Source: Glycomyces lechevalierae (GTDB taxonomy: Bacteria > Actinomycetota > Actinomycetes > Mycobacteriales > Micromonosporaceae). Taken from it: DNA of 64,000 nt. Every line of letters begins with the position of its first letter. The first letter of the stretch is position 1. The position numbers and the translations under genes were made by a program. Below, piece after piece: positions 1 to 9,324 of the stretch. The notes under the pieces are model-generated. The model ran no database searches, was not told the DNA's origin, and saw only the letters and a program-made list of their open reading frames with translations. The stretch spans positions 217,081 to 281,080 of the forward strand of contig NZ_JAPZVQ010000004.1 of NCBI RefSeq assembly GCF_027622945.1, in the 5' to 3' direction.

Positions 1-797
1 TCGCGGCCTTCCCGCACTGGTACGCGAGCCTGTTCTCCGGGTTCTACCTGCTGCTCTTCGCGATCCTCGTGGGGCTCATCGTGCGCGGCGTCGCGTTCGA
101 GTACCGCGGCAAGGGCGACACCGACCGGTGGCGGCGGAACTGGGATATCTGCATCGTCGCCGGTTCGGCGCTCCCGGCGTTCTTCTGGGGCGTCGTGGTC
201 GCGAACCTCGTGCGCGGCGTGCCGCTCGACGCGAACTTCGACTACACGGGTTCGATCTGGGGCCTGCTCAACGGGTACGCGCTGCTCGGCGGCCTGACCA
301 CGCTGCTGCTCTTCGCGACCCACGGCGCGTACTTCCTGCACCTGCGCACCACCGGCGACCTCGCCGAGCGGGCCCGCGCGATCGGCATCAGGCTCGGCGC
401 GGCCACGGCCGTGCCCGCGCTGGCGTTCCTGATCTGGACGCAGGCCGCGTACGGGAACGGGGCTTCCCTGGTGCTCATCATCCTCGCGGTGCTCGCGCTC
501 GTCGCGGGCCTCGCGCTGGACTACACCGGCCGGAGCGGGTGGGCGTTCGCCGCGACCGCCTTGACGATCGCGCTGGCCTCCACCTCGCTGTTCTGCGCGC
601 TGTGGCCGGACGTGCTGCCGTCCACGCCGGACGCCGCGAACAGCCTCACGCACGAGAACGCGGCCGCCACCGAGAAGACCCTCGGGATCATGACCTGGGC
701 CGCGGTGGTGTTCCTGCCGGTGATCCTGCTGTACCAGGGCTGGACCTACTGGGTCTTCCGCAAGCGTGTCGTCGTAGAACGGATCCCTGTCGCATGA
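1..797 (+). CDS. cydB: Cytochrome bd ubiquinol oxidase subunit II (5'-truncated by window)
   Basis: C-terminal part of CydB, the non-catalytic membrane subunit that pairs with haem-bearing CydA in the quinol:O2 oxidoreductase of the plasma membrane. The open frame runs through the left edge: translation from base 3 gives AAFPHWYASLFSGFYLLLF, so the start lies upstream. About 265 residues are visible with some six hydrophobic helices and the family-typical end EKTLGIMTWAAVVFLPVILLYQGWTYWVFRKRV. The stop overlaps the next ATG by 4 bp, the usual cydAB-cydDC operon layout. Identification rests on family resemblance and on the two downstream assembly genes; confidence is high. Confidence 0.93.
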   Translation, partial: AAFPHWYASLFSGFYLLLFAILVGLIVRGVAFEYRGKGDTDRWRRNWDICIVAGSALPAFFWGVVVANLVRGVPLDANFDYTGSIWGLLNGYALLGGLTTLLLFATHGAYFLHLRTTGDLAERARAIGIRLGAATAVPALAFLIWTQAAYGNGASLVLIILAVLALVAGLALDYTGRSGWAFAATALTIALASTSLFCALWPDVLPSTPDAANSLTHENAAATEKTLGIMTWAAVVFLPVILLYQGWTYWVFRKRVVVERIPVA

Positions 798-2524
798 CGC
801 AGCTCGCTCCGCAACCGTCCAAGAGCGGCCTCGACCGCCGCCTGCTCCACCGCGCCCGCGGCGCGTCCGTCTTCATCGGCGTGTGCGCCGGGCTCGGGAT
901 CGTCCGCACCGCCTGTGTGGTCGCCGGGGCGTGGCTCACCGCGAGCCTCATCGCAGGCGCGTTCGCCGGCGGCCGCGGCCTCGATTCGCTGGCGCCGCAG
1001 CTGATGGCGCTCGCGGGCGTGCTCGCCGCCAGGGCGCTCCTCGCGTCCGTGCAGGAGGCGGCCGCGCACCGCGCGAGCGCGGGCGTCAAGTCCGGGCTGC
1101 GCCGCCAAGCCCTCGAACAGCTCATGCGCCTCCCTTCCGGGAAGCGCCACACCGGTGAGACCGCGGCGCTGCTGGTCCGCGGGATCGACGCGCTGGACGA
1201 CTACTTCGCGCGGTACCTGCCGCAGCTCGTCCTCGCGGTGGTCGTGCCCGTCGGCGTCCTCGTGGTCATGCTCGTCGCCTACCCGCCCGCCGCACTCATC
1301 GTGCTGGTCACGCTGCCGCTGATCCCGCTGTTCGGCGTCCTCATCGGCCTCTACACGCGCACCCGCGCCGAACGCCAATGGGAGTCCACCTCCCATCTCG
1401 CGCACCACTTCGCGGACCTCGTGGCCGGGCTCCCGACCCTGAAGGCCTTCGGGCGCGCGTCGAAGCAGGTGGGGGCCATCGAGGTCACCACGGGCGCGTA
1501 CCGGCGCCGCTCGATGTCGCTGCTGCGGGTCGCGTTCTGCTCGGCGCTCGTGCTCGAACTCGCCGCGAGCCTGTCCGTGGCGGTCGTCGCGGTCACCGTC
1601 GGGGTCGACCTCGTCAGTCCTCACAACAGCGGTGGCGGCATGTCCGGCGAGGCCGGGCTCCAGACCGCGCTGCTCGTCCTCATCCTCGCCCCCGAGGCGT
1701 ACCTGCCGCTGCGCAACGCGGGCGCGCACTACCACGCCAGCGCCGAGGGCCTGGCCGCCGCCGAGCGGGTCTTCGCGATCCTCGCCGAGACCCCCGAGGA
1801 CGCCGAGGACCGCCAAGCCGCCCCGGCCCCGGGGGAGCCCTCGAACCCGAACGCCGCCGCGATCACCGCGGCCCGCGTGATGCGCACGCCGCTCGGCCGC
1901 GCGCCCACGATCATGTTCCGCCGCACCGTGTTCGCCTACCCGGGCCGCCAGCCGCTCCCCGAGCTGAGCCTGACGGTCCCGGCCGGGCAGACCACCGTGC
2001 TCACCGCCCGCTCCGGGGCCGGGAAGTCGACGCTCATGGCGGCCCTCGTCGGCTTCCGGCGGCCCGTCTCCGGCTCGATCGCGTTCGACGACACCGAACT
2101 CGACGACCTCGACCTCGCCGCCGTGCGCCGCTCGATCGCGTGGCTCCCGCAGCGGCCCGTCCTCGTCGACGGCACGGTCGCCGAGAACGTCCGCCTCGCC
2201 GTCCCCGACGGCGCTTCGGATCCCGCGGTGGCCAAGGCGATCGCGGCCGCGCACGCGCCCGCCGCGACCCGCACCGTCGCCGCCGACGGCTCGGGCCTCT
2301 CCGCCGGTGAGGCCGCCCGCGTCGGTCTGGCGCGCTTCCTGCTCCGCGTCGACCTGCTCGACCCGCCGGTGCTCCTGCTCGACGAGCCGACCGCGCACCT
2401 CGACGGCGACACCGAGCAGGCCGTCCTCGACTCGTTCGCGCCCTACCGCGACCAGCGGACCGTCCTGATCGCCTCGCACCGCGCCGCGGTGCGCGCGATC
2501 GCCGACAGAGAGGTGGACTGGTGA
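794..2524 (+). CDS. cydD: Heterodimeric ABC exporter CydD, cytochrome bd assembly
   Basis: One half of the CydDC transporter, known in other bacteria to move thiols or haem across the membrane and needed for cytochrome bd assembly. 576 residues from the ATG that overlaps the cydB stop. An N-terminal six-helix region (about 1-320) precedes an ATPase domain with Walker A ARSGAGKST, a degenerate signature LSAGEAARVGLARFLL (LSAGE for LSGGQ) and Walker B PVLLLDEPTAHLD. The linker between the two domains is Pro/Ala-rich. A weakened signature in one partner is common in heterodimeric exporters. The frame stays open upstream to base 128, but that part is a shadow of cydB. Confidence 0.93.
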   Translation: MTQLAPQPSKSGLDRRLLHRARGASVFIGVCAGLGIVRTACVVAGAWLTASLIAGAFAGGRGLDSLAPQLMALAGVLAARALLASVQEAAAHRASAGVKSGLRRQALEQLMRLPSGKRHTGETAALLVRGIDALDDYFARYLPQLVLAVVVPVGVLVVMLVAYPPAALIVLVTLPLIPLFGVLIGLYTRTRAERQWESTSHLAHHFADLVAGLPTLKAFGRASKQVGAIEVTTGAYRRRSMSLLRVAFCSALVLELAASLSVAVVAVTVGVDLVSPHNSGGGMSGEAGLQTALLVLILAPEAYLPLRNAGAHYHASAEGLAAAERVFAILAETPEDAEDRQAAPAPGEPSNPNAAAITAARVMRTPLGRAPTIMFRRTVFAYPGRQPLPELSLTVPAGQTTVLTARSGAGKSTLMAALVGFRRPVSGSIAFDDTELDDLDLAAVRRSIAWLPQRPVLVDGTVAENVRLAVPDGASDPAVAKAIAAAHAPAATRTVAADGSGLSAGEAARVGLARFLLRVDLLDPPVLLLDEPTAHLDGDTEQAVLDSFAPYRDQRTVLIASHRAAVRAIADREVDW

Positions 2525-4230
2525 TGGGCCGTCCCATGGCGCAGCTCCGCAACACGATCGCCCTGAGGCTCGGCCTCGGCGCGACCCTCGGCGCCCTCGC
2601 CCAGCTGAGCGCCCTGGCGCTGCTGGCGGTCTCCGGGTACCTCATCTCGCGCGCCTGGGAGCAGCCGCCGATCCTGTACCTGATGGTCGCGATCACCTCA
2701 GTGCGGCTCTTCGGGATCAGCCGCGGCGTCCTCCGCTACCTCGAACGGCTCGTCTCGCACGACGCGGCCTTCCGCGGCCTCGAGCGCCTCCGGATCGCCG
2801 TGTGGCGCAAGCTCGTGCGGCTCGCGCCCGCCGGCGTCCCCGTGTGGCGCTCAGGCGACCTCCAGGCCCGCCTCATCGACGACGTGGACGGCGTGGGGGA
2901 CCGGTGGCTGCGCGGCGCGCTGCCGCTCGCCTCCGCCGTCATCGTCTCCGTCTGCGCCACCGCCCTGCAGGCGACGCTCCTGCCCGCCGCCGGGGTCATC
3001 CTCGGCGCCTGCCTGCTCGCGGCCGCGCTCGTCGGCCCGGCTCTGGCGACCTGGTCGTCCCGGTACGCGGTGCGCGCCACCGCGTCCGCGCGCGGCGACC
3101 TCACCGAAGGCGTCCGCGCCTGCCTGCACGGCCGCGAAGAACTCGTCGCCGCCGGCACCGACGCCAAAGCGCTCGAACGGGTCCTGGAAGGCGACGACCG
3201 GCTCCGCCGCGCCCACGCCCGCATCGCCTGGACCGCCGGACTCGGCGAGGCCGCCGGGCTCCTCGCCCTCGCCGTCGCCGTCACCGGCGCGCTCGGGGCC
3301 GGCATCCCGGCCGTCGCCGCCGGGACCCTCGACGGGGTCCTGCTCGCCGTGATCGCGCTCGTCCCGCTCGCCGCGTTCGAACCCGTGCTCGCCCTGCCCG
3401 CCGCCGCGCAGCAGACCGCCGTCGCCAAGGCCTGCGGCCGCCGCCTCCTCGAGATCACCCAGGCCGAAGAGCCGCGCCCGGACCCCGTGGAGCCCATGGA
3501 GTTCGAGCCCAACCCGCTCGGCGGGCCGCCGTTCATCGAGATCAAACGGCTCTCCGTCACCTGGCCCGGCGCCGAGACCCCTGCGCTGCACGGATTCGAC
3601 CTCACCGTCCAGCCCGGCGAGCGCGTCGCCGTCATGGGCCCGTCCGGCTCCGGCAAGTCCACGCTCGCCGCCGCCCTCATGGGCTTCCTGCCCTACGAGG
3701 GGAGCCTCCGCTTCGGCGGCGTCGAACTCGCCGAGTACGACGGCGACGACATCCGCCGCACCGTCGGCCTCTGCTCCCAGGACGCCCACGTCTTCGACAC
3801 GACCCTCGCCGAGAACCTGCGGCTCGCCCGGCCCGGCGCCGCGGACGACGACCTCGCCCGGGCCCTGCGCTGGGCCGGCCTCCGCGACTGGCTCGAAGCC
3901 CTCCCCGAAGGCCTCGAGACCCGCCTCGGCGAGCACGGCCGCGCCGTCTCCGGCGGCGAACGCGGCCGCATCGCCCTCGCCCGCTGCCTCCTCGCCGACC
4001 GCGAGGTCCTCGTCCTCGACGAACCCGACGCGCACCTCGACGCCGCCACCGCCGAACGCGTCCTCCGCACGGCCGCCGCCGCGCTCGAAGGCAAGACCAC
4101 CATCGTGATCACCCACCGGCCGCTGCCCGAGGGCGTCGTCGACCGCGTCGTGCACCTGCGCGCCCCGGTTCCGACTCCCCGACGTGACGCGCCGGACAAC
4201 CGGCTTTTGGGCGTGGCTCCTCCTGGGTAG
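2524..4230 (+). CDS. cydC: Heterodimeric ABC exporter CydC, cytochrome bd assembly
   Basis: Second half of CydDC, 568 residues. The ATG shares one base with the cydD stop, and GAGAGGTGG lies just upstream. GTG three bases earlier is an alternative start. Membrane helices fill about residues 15-310. The ATPase domain carries Walker A GPSGSGKST, a good signature VSGGERGRIALARCLL and Walker B VLVLDEPDAHLD. With cydB and cydD it forms one overlapping operon, so translation is probably coupled. The last 25 residues (RAPVPTPRRDAPDN onward) look non-conserved. Confidence 0.93.
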   Translation: MGRPMAQLRNTIALRLGLGATLGALAQLSALALLAVSGYLISRAWEQPPILYLMVAITSVRLFGISRGVLRYLERLVSHDAAFRGLERLRIAVWRKLVRLAPAGVPVWRSGDLQARLIDDVDGVGDRWLRGALPLASAVIVSVCATALQATLLPAAGVILGACLLAAALVGPALATWSSRYAVRATASARGDLTEGVRACLHGREELVAAGTDAKALERVLEGDDRLRRAHARIAWTAGLGEAAGLLALAVAVTGALGAGIPAVAAGTLDGVLLAVIALVPLAAFEPVLALPAAAQQTAVAKACGRRLLEITQAEEPRPDPVEPMEFEPNPLGGPPFIEIKRLSVTWPGAETPALHGFDLTVQPGERVAVMGPSGSGKSTLAAALMGFLPYEGSLRFGGVELAEYDGDDIRRTVGLCSQDAHVFDTTLAENLRLARPGAADDDLARALRWAGLRDWLEALPEGLETRLGEHGRAVSGGERGRIALARCLLADREVLVLDEPDAHLDAATAERVLRTAAAALEGKTTIVITHRPLPEGVVDRVVHLRAPVPTPRRDAPDNRLLGVAPPG

Positions 4231-4233
4231 ACT
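4205..4233 (+). promoter_or_regulatory. Candidate promoter for the 2H phosphoesterase gene
   Basis: TTTTGG, 17 bases, then TAGACT. The -10 box overlaps the cydC stop codon. This would give an untranslated leader of about 110 nt before the GTG at 4349. Read by eye against the sigma-70 type consensus only. Confidence 0.4.
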
Positions 4234-4291
4234 CCCCAGACGGTGATTCCAACGACCAGTGCCACCAAGGCCGACCGGTGGAACGACCGAC

Positions 4292-4316
4292 GACGGCGCC
4301 CGCCCGGGCGCCCGTC
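4292..4316 (+). terminator. GC hairpin in the cydC-downstream leader
   Basis: Arms GACGG plus CGCCCG (4292-4302) pair with CGGGCG plus CCGTC (4305-4316), with one bulged C and a two-base loop. No T run follows. It could end cydBDC transcription or act as an attenuator in the leader of the next gene. Confidence 0.4.
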
Positions 4317-4348
4317 ACCCATGAATCACGCTAAGGCTTGATGCAGCA

Positions 4349-4990
4349 GTGAACACATCTGCACCCGCTACCGGACCCAAGGCCCCGAACTCGGGGCAGC
4401 GCTGGCCCGAGGGGTGGACCAAACTCCACGTGTACCTGACGGACCTCGACCAGGTCAAGGCCGTCGCGGAGTCCTACCGCGAGGTCATCGACCGGGCCGC
4501 TGGCGACCGGCACGTCCCGCTCGAATGGCTCCACGCCACCGTCGCCTCCGTCGAATGCGACGCCGCTTCGATCGACGACGCGACCCGCGAGAAGCTCATC
4601 CACCGACTCCGCGAGAAGACCGCCCAGGTCAAGGCCTTCCCGCTCACCATCGGCCCCGCGCTCGCCGCGACCGGCGCGATCATGCTCGACACCTTCCCCG
4701 ACACCTCGTTCCGGCAGCTCGTGAACGCCTGCGTGGACGCCGTCAACGAGATCGTCGAAGGCGACTACGGCCGCCCCTGCGGTGGACCGGGCCACGTCTC
4801 CCTCTCCTACCGCTCGGCCGACGCCGACGCCCACCCGCGCCGCGGCGCCATCCAGAACAAGCTCCGCGACGTCCGCCCCGGTAGGACGGAGATCACGGTC
4901 AGTGGAGTGGATCTCGTCCGAGTCATCCAATCCGCCGACGCCTCCACCTACACCTGGGAGCACATCGCGCGAATCCCCTTGGGGGAGTAG
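4349..4990 (+). CDS. 2H phosphoesterase superfamily protein (2'-5' RNA ligase-like)
   Basis: 213 residues from a GTG. Two H-x-[TS] motifs spaced as in the LigT/2'-5' RNA ligase fold are visible: LEWLHATVAS at about residue 57-66 and GPGHVSLSYRS at about 146-156. This family uses the two histidines to open 2',3'-cyclic phosphates or hydrolyse 2'-5' linkages in RNA or nucleotides. Between them lies LTIGPALAATGAIMLD, matching the usual core strand. No signal peptide, so it should be cytoplasmic. It stands alone, with a promoter-like site after cydC and a strong terminator behind it. The substrate is unknown. Confidence 0.75.
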   Translation: MNTSAPATGPKAPNSGQRWPEGWTKLHVYLTDLDQVKAVAESYREVIDRAAGDRHVPLEWLHATVASVECDAASIDDATREKLIHRLREKTAQVKAFPLTIGPALAATGAIMLDTFPDTSFRQLVNACVDAVNEIVEGDYGRPCGGPGHVSLSYRSADADAHPRRGAIQNKLRDVRPGRTEITVSGVDLVRVIQSADASTYTWEHIARIPLGE

Positions 4991-5005
4991 GGAACTCAAT
5001 CTGTG

Positions 5006-5034
5006 AACGGGCGCCGCCGCGAGCGGCGCCCGTT
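5006..5034 (+). terminator. Rho-independent-like hairpin after 2H gene
   Basis: Perfect 12-bp stem (5006-5017 with 5023-5034) and a five-base loop CGCGA, 16 bases after the stop. No T run, as is usual in high-GC actinomycetes. Confidence 0.75.
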
Positions 5035-5210
5035 GCGGTTGACGTCTACGACGCGAATCTGACACGATGCTGTCACCGACCTGTGGCCTACTGTTGGTAG
5101 CAGTGTCAATGTCCGGCCACGTGACGTTCAGGCGTGGTCAGTGACGACTTGCCTGAATCCTGCCGGTCCCAGTCCCGGTCCACCCCGGAACGGCGAAAGC
5201 CGTGAGTGTC

Positions 5211-5225
5211 AGGAGGTGTCGATTG
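5211..5225 (+). promoter_or_regulatory. Strong Shine-Dalgarno that selects a TTG start
   Basis: AGGAGG at 5211-5216, six bases, then TTG at 5223. The only earlier in-frame candidate, GTG at 5202, has no comparable site, so TTG is the likely start of the Stealth gene. Confidence 0.7.
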
Positions 5226-6920
5226 TTCGCAGACAATGACCGTCGCATCGCAACCCGAGCGGCCGAATGCTTGCCCCCACTGCATGAAGCGGTGGAACTC
5301 ACCGAGCCCCGGCCGATGGAACCTCCCAAGGCCCGCACCGAGGTCACCGAGCCCTACGGCTACTTCTCCGACCTCACCGCCGCGCACCTCCTCCACGAGG
5401 GCGAGATCCGCCCGGCCTACACGCTCGCCGAACCCACGCCGCTCGAAGTCTGGCGCCGCAACCTCGAGATCATCACCGCGATCCTCACCGCCGCCGGCGT
5501 CGACTCCTTCGCCGTGCCCGGCTTCAGCCTCACCCGGCCCGTGCTCGCCGTCAGCGCCGCCGACCGCCAGCGCGTCCTCACCGCCCTCGCCATGCTCTGC
5601 GACTCCACCGGCGGGCGCCTCGCCACGCCCGAACCCGCGTTCCGCGAGTCCGAGCTCGGCCTCAACCGCCCCCAGTGGGCCCGCCGCGCCGACATGGGCG
5701 ACGTGCCGATGGTCCGCGCCTCCTGGCTCTGGACCGACGCCGCCCGCGAACTCCTCTTCGGCGCCGACTACGGCTGCGACGTCGAGTTCTGGAACCCGAC
5801 CGGCGACGGGCACCTCTTGGCGCCCAGGCACAACCGCATCAGTCCCGTCGTCCGCGACGACGGCGCCCGGGTCACCGCCCCCGGGCGCCTCTTCACGGCG
5901 CTGGCGGCCGGTCCGCGCGCGGGGCTGCCGCGCGTGGCGACCCGGCCGGAGTTCTCGCGGCCCGGGCTCGACCTGGTGGACTTCCCGATCGACGTGGTCT
6001 ACACGTGGGTGGACGGCGCCGACCACTCGTGGCTGCGCCGCCGTGCCGAGGCCGACCAGTCGCCGTACCACGCGGAGTCGGCGAACGCGGCCCGCTTCCA
6101 CGACCGCGAGGAGCTGCGGTTCTCGTTGCGCTCCTTGCACTTGAACGCGCCGTGGGTGCGGCATGTCTACTTGGTGACCGACCGGCAGCGCCCGCACTGG
6201 CTCGACGCGGACGCCCCGGGGATCACCGTGGTCGACCACCGGGACCTGTTCGACGACCCGGACTGCCTGCCCACGTTCAACTCCCACGCGATCGAGACGC
6301 AGCTCCACCGCATCGAGGGGTTGTCCGAGCACTTCCTGTACTTCAACGACGACATGTTCGTCGGCAAGCCGGTCGATCCGCGTTTGTTCTTCGAGCCCAG
6401 CGGGATCGCGCGGTTCTTCCCGGCGCAGACGTTCATCGGGATGGACCCGGTCAGCACGGCCGACTCGCCGCCGAACGCGGCCTTCAAGAACGACCGGGCG
6501 CTGCTCGAGCGGGCCTTCGGGCGGACCATCTCGCGGATGATGAAGCACGTGCCGTACCCGTTGCAGCGCAGCGTGCTCGCCGAGGTCGAGAAGGAGTTCG
6601 CCGAGGACCTGGCGCGCACGGCCCAGAGCGCGTTCCGGAACGTCACGGACGTCTCGACGGTGACCCTGCAGCACTACTACGCGTTCTTCACCGGCCGCGC
6701 GGTGCTCGGCGAGGCCCAGGACGCGTATGTGGAGCTCGGTATGCCGGACGTGCACGAGCGGCTGGAGCTGCTGCTGGAGCGGCGCGACCGGGACACGTTC
6801 TGCATCAACGACGCCGGCCTGCCCGAGGACCTGGCGGACGAGCGCTCGGACCTGATGCGGCGCTTCCTGGAGTCGTACTTCCCGGTGCCGTCGCCTTGGG
6901 AGAAGTCCTTGGCGCTGTAG
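5223..6920 (+). CDS. Stealth-family sugar-1-phosphate transferase
   Basis: 565 residues from the TTG behind AGGAGG. The Stealth conserved regions are recognisable: CR1 IDVVYTWVDG at about 256-265, then CR2 from ARFHDREELRFSLRSL through PWVRHVYLVTDRQRPHWL to FLYFNDDMFVGKP at about 290-383, then later blocks including TVTLQHYYAFFTGRAV. Family members transfer hexose-1-phosphate from a nucleotide sugar and build phosphodiester-linked capsule or teichoic-acid-like polymers. The roughly 250-residue N-terminal region is not part of CR1-CR4 and I do not recognise it. No transmembrane helix is evident. It is flanked by terminators on both sides, so it is monocistronic and has no neighbouring glycan genes. 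Confidence 0.85.
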   Translation: MFADNDRRIATRAAECLPPLHEAVELTEPRPMEPPKARTEVTEPYGYFSDLTAAHLLHEGEIRPAYTLAEPTPLEVWRRNLEIITAILTAAGVDSFAVPGFSLTRPVLAVSAADRQRVLTALAMLCDSTGGRLATPEPAFRESELGLNRPQWARRADMGDVPMVRASWLWTDAARELLFGADYGCDVEFWNPTGDGHLLAPRHNRISPVVRDDGARVTAPGRLFTALAAGPRAGLPRVATRPEFSRPGLDLVDFPIDVVYTWVDGADHSWLRRRAEADQSPYHAESANAARFHDREELRFSLRSLHLNAPWVRHVYLVTDRQRPHWLDADAPGITVVDHRDLFDDPDCLPTFNSHAIETQLHRIEGLSEHFLYFNDDMFVGKPVDPRLFFEPSGIARFFPAQTFIGMDPVSTADSPPNAAFKNDRALLERAFGRTISRMMKHVPYPLQRSVLAEVEKEFAEDLARTAQSAFRNVTDVSTVTLQHYYAFFTGRAVLGEAQDAYVELGMPDVHERLELLLERRDRDTFCINDAGLPEDLADERSDLMRRFLESYFPVPSPWEKSLAL

Positions 6921-7024
6921 GGGAGTGAGAGCTCCTCGCGAACGCTGCGCGTCGGACCCCTTGCGTAATGTTGAAACTGGGGGGGTCCCCAGCGCGGACA
7001 TTTCGCTTACGTCGGATATGCGAA

Positions 7025-7054
7025 GAGGGCCCGGAGCGAACGCTCCGGGCCCTC
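7025..7054. terminator. Bidirectional terminator between Stealth and dcp genes
   Basis: 14-bp inverted repeat, 7025-7038 with 7041-7054, between convergent genes. It lies 104 bases after the Stealth stop and 12 bases beyond the dcp stop. Confidence 0.75.
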
Positions 7055-7066
7055 AACGCATTCGGC

Positions 7067-9106
7067 CTACTTCAAGCCGCGCCGTTCCAGCAGCGGGTCG
7101 ATCTCGGCGTCGCGTCCGCGGAAGCGGCGGAAGGACTCCATGGGGTCGATCGAGCCGCCCTTGCTGAGCAGGGTGGCGCGGAAGTGGTCGCCGTTCTCGC
7201 GGGTGAGGCCGCCATGCTCCTTGAACCACTCGACCGTGTCGGCGTCCAGGATCTCCGACCAGATGTAGGAGTAGTACCCGGCGGCGTAGCCGATCGAGAT
7301 GTGCGCGAAGTAGCCCGAGCGGTAGCGCGGGGCGATCTCGGGCATGTAGATCCCGGCGTCCTCGAGGGCCTTGCGCTCGAAGGCCTCCACGGCCGCGAAC
7401 GCGTCGTCGCCGCCGTCCGGGACCTCCTCGGGGGTGAGGCGGTGCCAGGCCTGATCGAGCAGGGCCGCGCCCAGGTACTCGGTGGAGGCGAAGCCCTCGC
7501 CGAACTTCCCGGCGGCCTTCCACTGCGCGATCAGCCCGGCCGGGGCGGCCTCGCCGGTCTCGAAGTGCCGCATGTAGTTCGCGGTGACCTCGGGCCAGTC
7601 CTCCCACATCTCGTTGACCTGCGACGGGTACTCGACGAAGTCGCGCGGGGTCGAGGTCATCGAGGTCTTCGGGTAGCGGCAGGCCGAGAGCAGGCCGTGG
7701 AGGGCGTGCCCGAACTCGTGGAAGAGGGTCGTCACGTTGTCCACGGTGACCAGCGCCGGCTGCCCCTCGGAGGGCTTGACGATGTTGAGGTTGTTGACGA
7801 CCACGGGCTTGTCGCCGGTGAGGTCGGACTGGACGACGAGCGGGTTCATCCACGCGCCGCCCTTCTTCGAGTCGCGGGTGAAGAAGTCGCCCACGAACAG
7901 GCCCAAGGGCTCTCGGCCGTCGAAGACCTCCCAGACGCGCGCCTCGGGGTGGTACCCGGCGAGGTCCTTGCGCTCTTCGAAGGTGAGGCCGAACTCCTGT
8001 TCGGCGGCGTAGAAGACGCCGTCGACGAGCACGCGGTCGAGTTCGAGGTAGGGCTTGAGCGCTTCGGCGTCGAAGCCGTACTTGGCCTGGCGCACCTGCT
8101 TGGCGTAGTACGACCAGTCCCAGGCGGCCAGTGCGAAGCCGCCGCCGTCGGCGTCGATGACGGCCTGCAGCTCGGCGGCTTCGCGGCGGGCGTTGCGCAC
8201 CGAGGCCTCGGCGAGGCCGGCCAGGCGCTCGGCGATGATGCCGGCGTTCCCGGCGGTCTGGTCGGCGGCGATGTACGCGGCGAAGTGCTCGTAGCCGAGC
8301 AGCTGCGCCTTCTCGGCGCGCAGGCGCACCATGCGCAGCAGCGTCTCGGCGTTCCCGGCCCCGCGCCCGATGGTGGCCTTGTACAGGCGCTCGCGCAGGC
8401 CGCGGTCCTTCAGGTCTTCGAGGAGCGGGTGGCGCGAGAAGTTCGACTGCGTGATGAGCCAGCCGTCGAGGCCGCGCTCCTTGGCGGCGGCCGCGGCGGC
8501 CCCGATCTGGTCCTCGCCGAGGCCGTCGAGCTCGGCGCGGTCGGTGACGTGCACGGCCGCGTCGTTGATGTCCGCGAGGATCTGCTGGTTGAACTTGGAG
8601 GCGAGCTCCGCCAGCTCGGTGTTGATCGCCGAGAGCCGCGCCTTCCCGTCCTCGTCGAGCGCGGCGCCGCCGCGCACGAACTCGGTCCGGTACCGCTCGA
8701 GGAGCCGCTCGTCCTGCTCGTCCAGCTCCAGCTTCTCGCGCTGCTCCCAGACGGCCTCGATGCGCTCGTACAGGGCCGCGTTGAGGAGGATCTTGTCCGC
8801 GTGCGCGGCGAGCCTGGGGCTGATCTCGGACTCGATCGCGTTCAGGTCGTCGTCGGTGTCCGAGGAGAGCTTGTTGAAGAACACGAGGCTCACGCGCTTG
8901 AGCGTGCCGAGCCCGGACCGCTCCAGGGCCACCACGGTGTTCTCGAACGTCGGCTCGGCCGGGTCCGCGGCGATGGCCTCGACGGCCTGCAGCTGCTCGG
9001 CCATGCCGGCCTCGAACGCGGGCAGGTAGTGCCCGGTCTCGACCGCCGCGAACGGCGGGAGCTGGTAGGGGAGGTCAGAGGGGGACAGGAACGGGTTCTC
9101 GGTCAC
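7067..9106 (-). CDS. dcp: M3 family metallopeptidase, peptidyl-dipeptidase Dcp-like
   Basis: 679 residues, the usual length for Dcp/oligopeptidase A proteins. The zinc-binding motif LFHEFGHALHGLLS (HEFGH) is intact, and the downstream catalytic region includes RYRSGYFAHISIGYAAGYYSYIW, the family's substrate-binding Tyr-rich segment. These soluble enzymes cut dipeptides from the C-terminus of peptides in the cytoplasm. The start is a GTG (9104-9106 on the + strand) preceded by GAGGAG on the coding strand. No signal peptide. It is convergent with the Stealth gene and divergent from the metallophosphoesterase, with about 220 bases between the divergent starts. Confidence 0.92.
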   Translation of the reverse strand: MTENPFLSPSDLPYQLPPFAAVETGHYLPAFEAGMAEQLQAVEAIAADPAEPTFENTVVALERSGLGTLKRVSLVFFNKLSSDTDDDLNAIESEISPRLAAHADKILLNAALYERIEAVWEQREKLELDEQDERLLERYRTEFVRGGAALDEDGKARLSAINTELAELASKFNQQILADINDAAVHVTDRAELDGLGEDQIGAAAAAAKERGLDGWLITQSNFSRHPLLEDLKDRGLRERLYKATIGRGAGNAETLLRMVRLRAEKAQLLGYEHFAAYIAADQTAGNAGIIAERLAGLAEASVRNARREAAELQAVIDADGGGFALAAWDWSYYAKQVRQAKYGFDAEALKPYLELDRVLVDGVFYAAEQEFGLTFEERKDLAGYHPEARVWEVFDGREPLGLFVGDFFTRDSKKGGAWMNPLVVQSDLTGDKPVVVNNLNIVKPSEGQPALVTVDNVTTLFHEFGHALHGLLSACRYPKTSMTSTPRDFVEYPSQVNEMWEDWPEVTANYMRHFETGEAAPAGLIAQWKAAGKFGEGFASTEYLGAALLDQAWHRLTPEEVPDGGDDAFAAVEAFERKALEDAGIYMPEIAPRYRSGYFAHISIGYAAGYYSYIWSEILDADTVEWFKEHGGLTRENGDHFRATLLSKGGSIDPMESFRRFRGRDAEIDPLLERRGLK

Positions 9107-9324
9107 GAAGGCTCCTCGCTGCGGTGGACCGGCGGCGGCGCACGGCGGCCCAAGGCGGGCGCGCCGGCGGTGCCGCCGACGGTAGTGCCGAACAGTGGCG
9201 GTGGCCGAATCCTATTCCGGGCACTTGCCGTCCGGCAAGTGCGATACGGGGTGCGGCGGAGCCGGCGAAATGGAGCGGCCCACAACTTCACCGAACGGCG
9301 GCGGGCCGGATTAATATCGAGCCC

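Noticed and set aside
746..2479. Long minus-strand open frame of 577 codons opposite cydD
   Set aside because: It is the mirror of a GC-rich coding region, is Arg/Gly/Asp-rich without family motifs, and cydD is certain. The same applies to the long antisense frames opposite leuS, xylA, GH3, the helicase and others.
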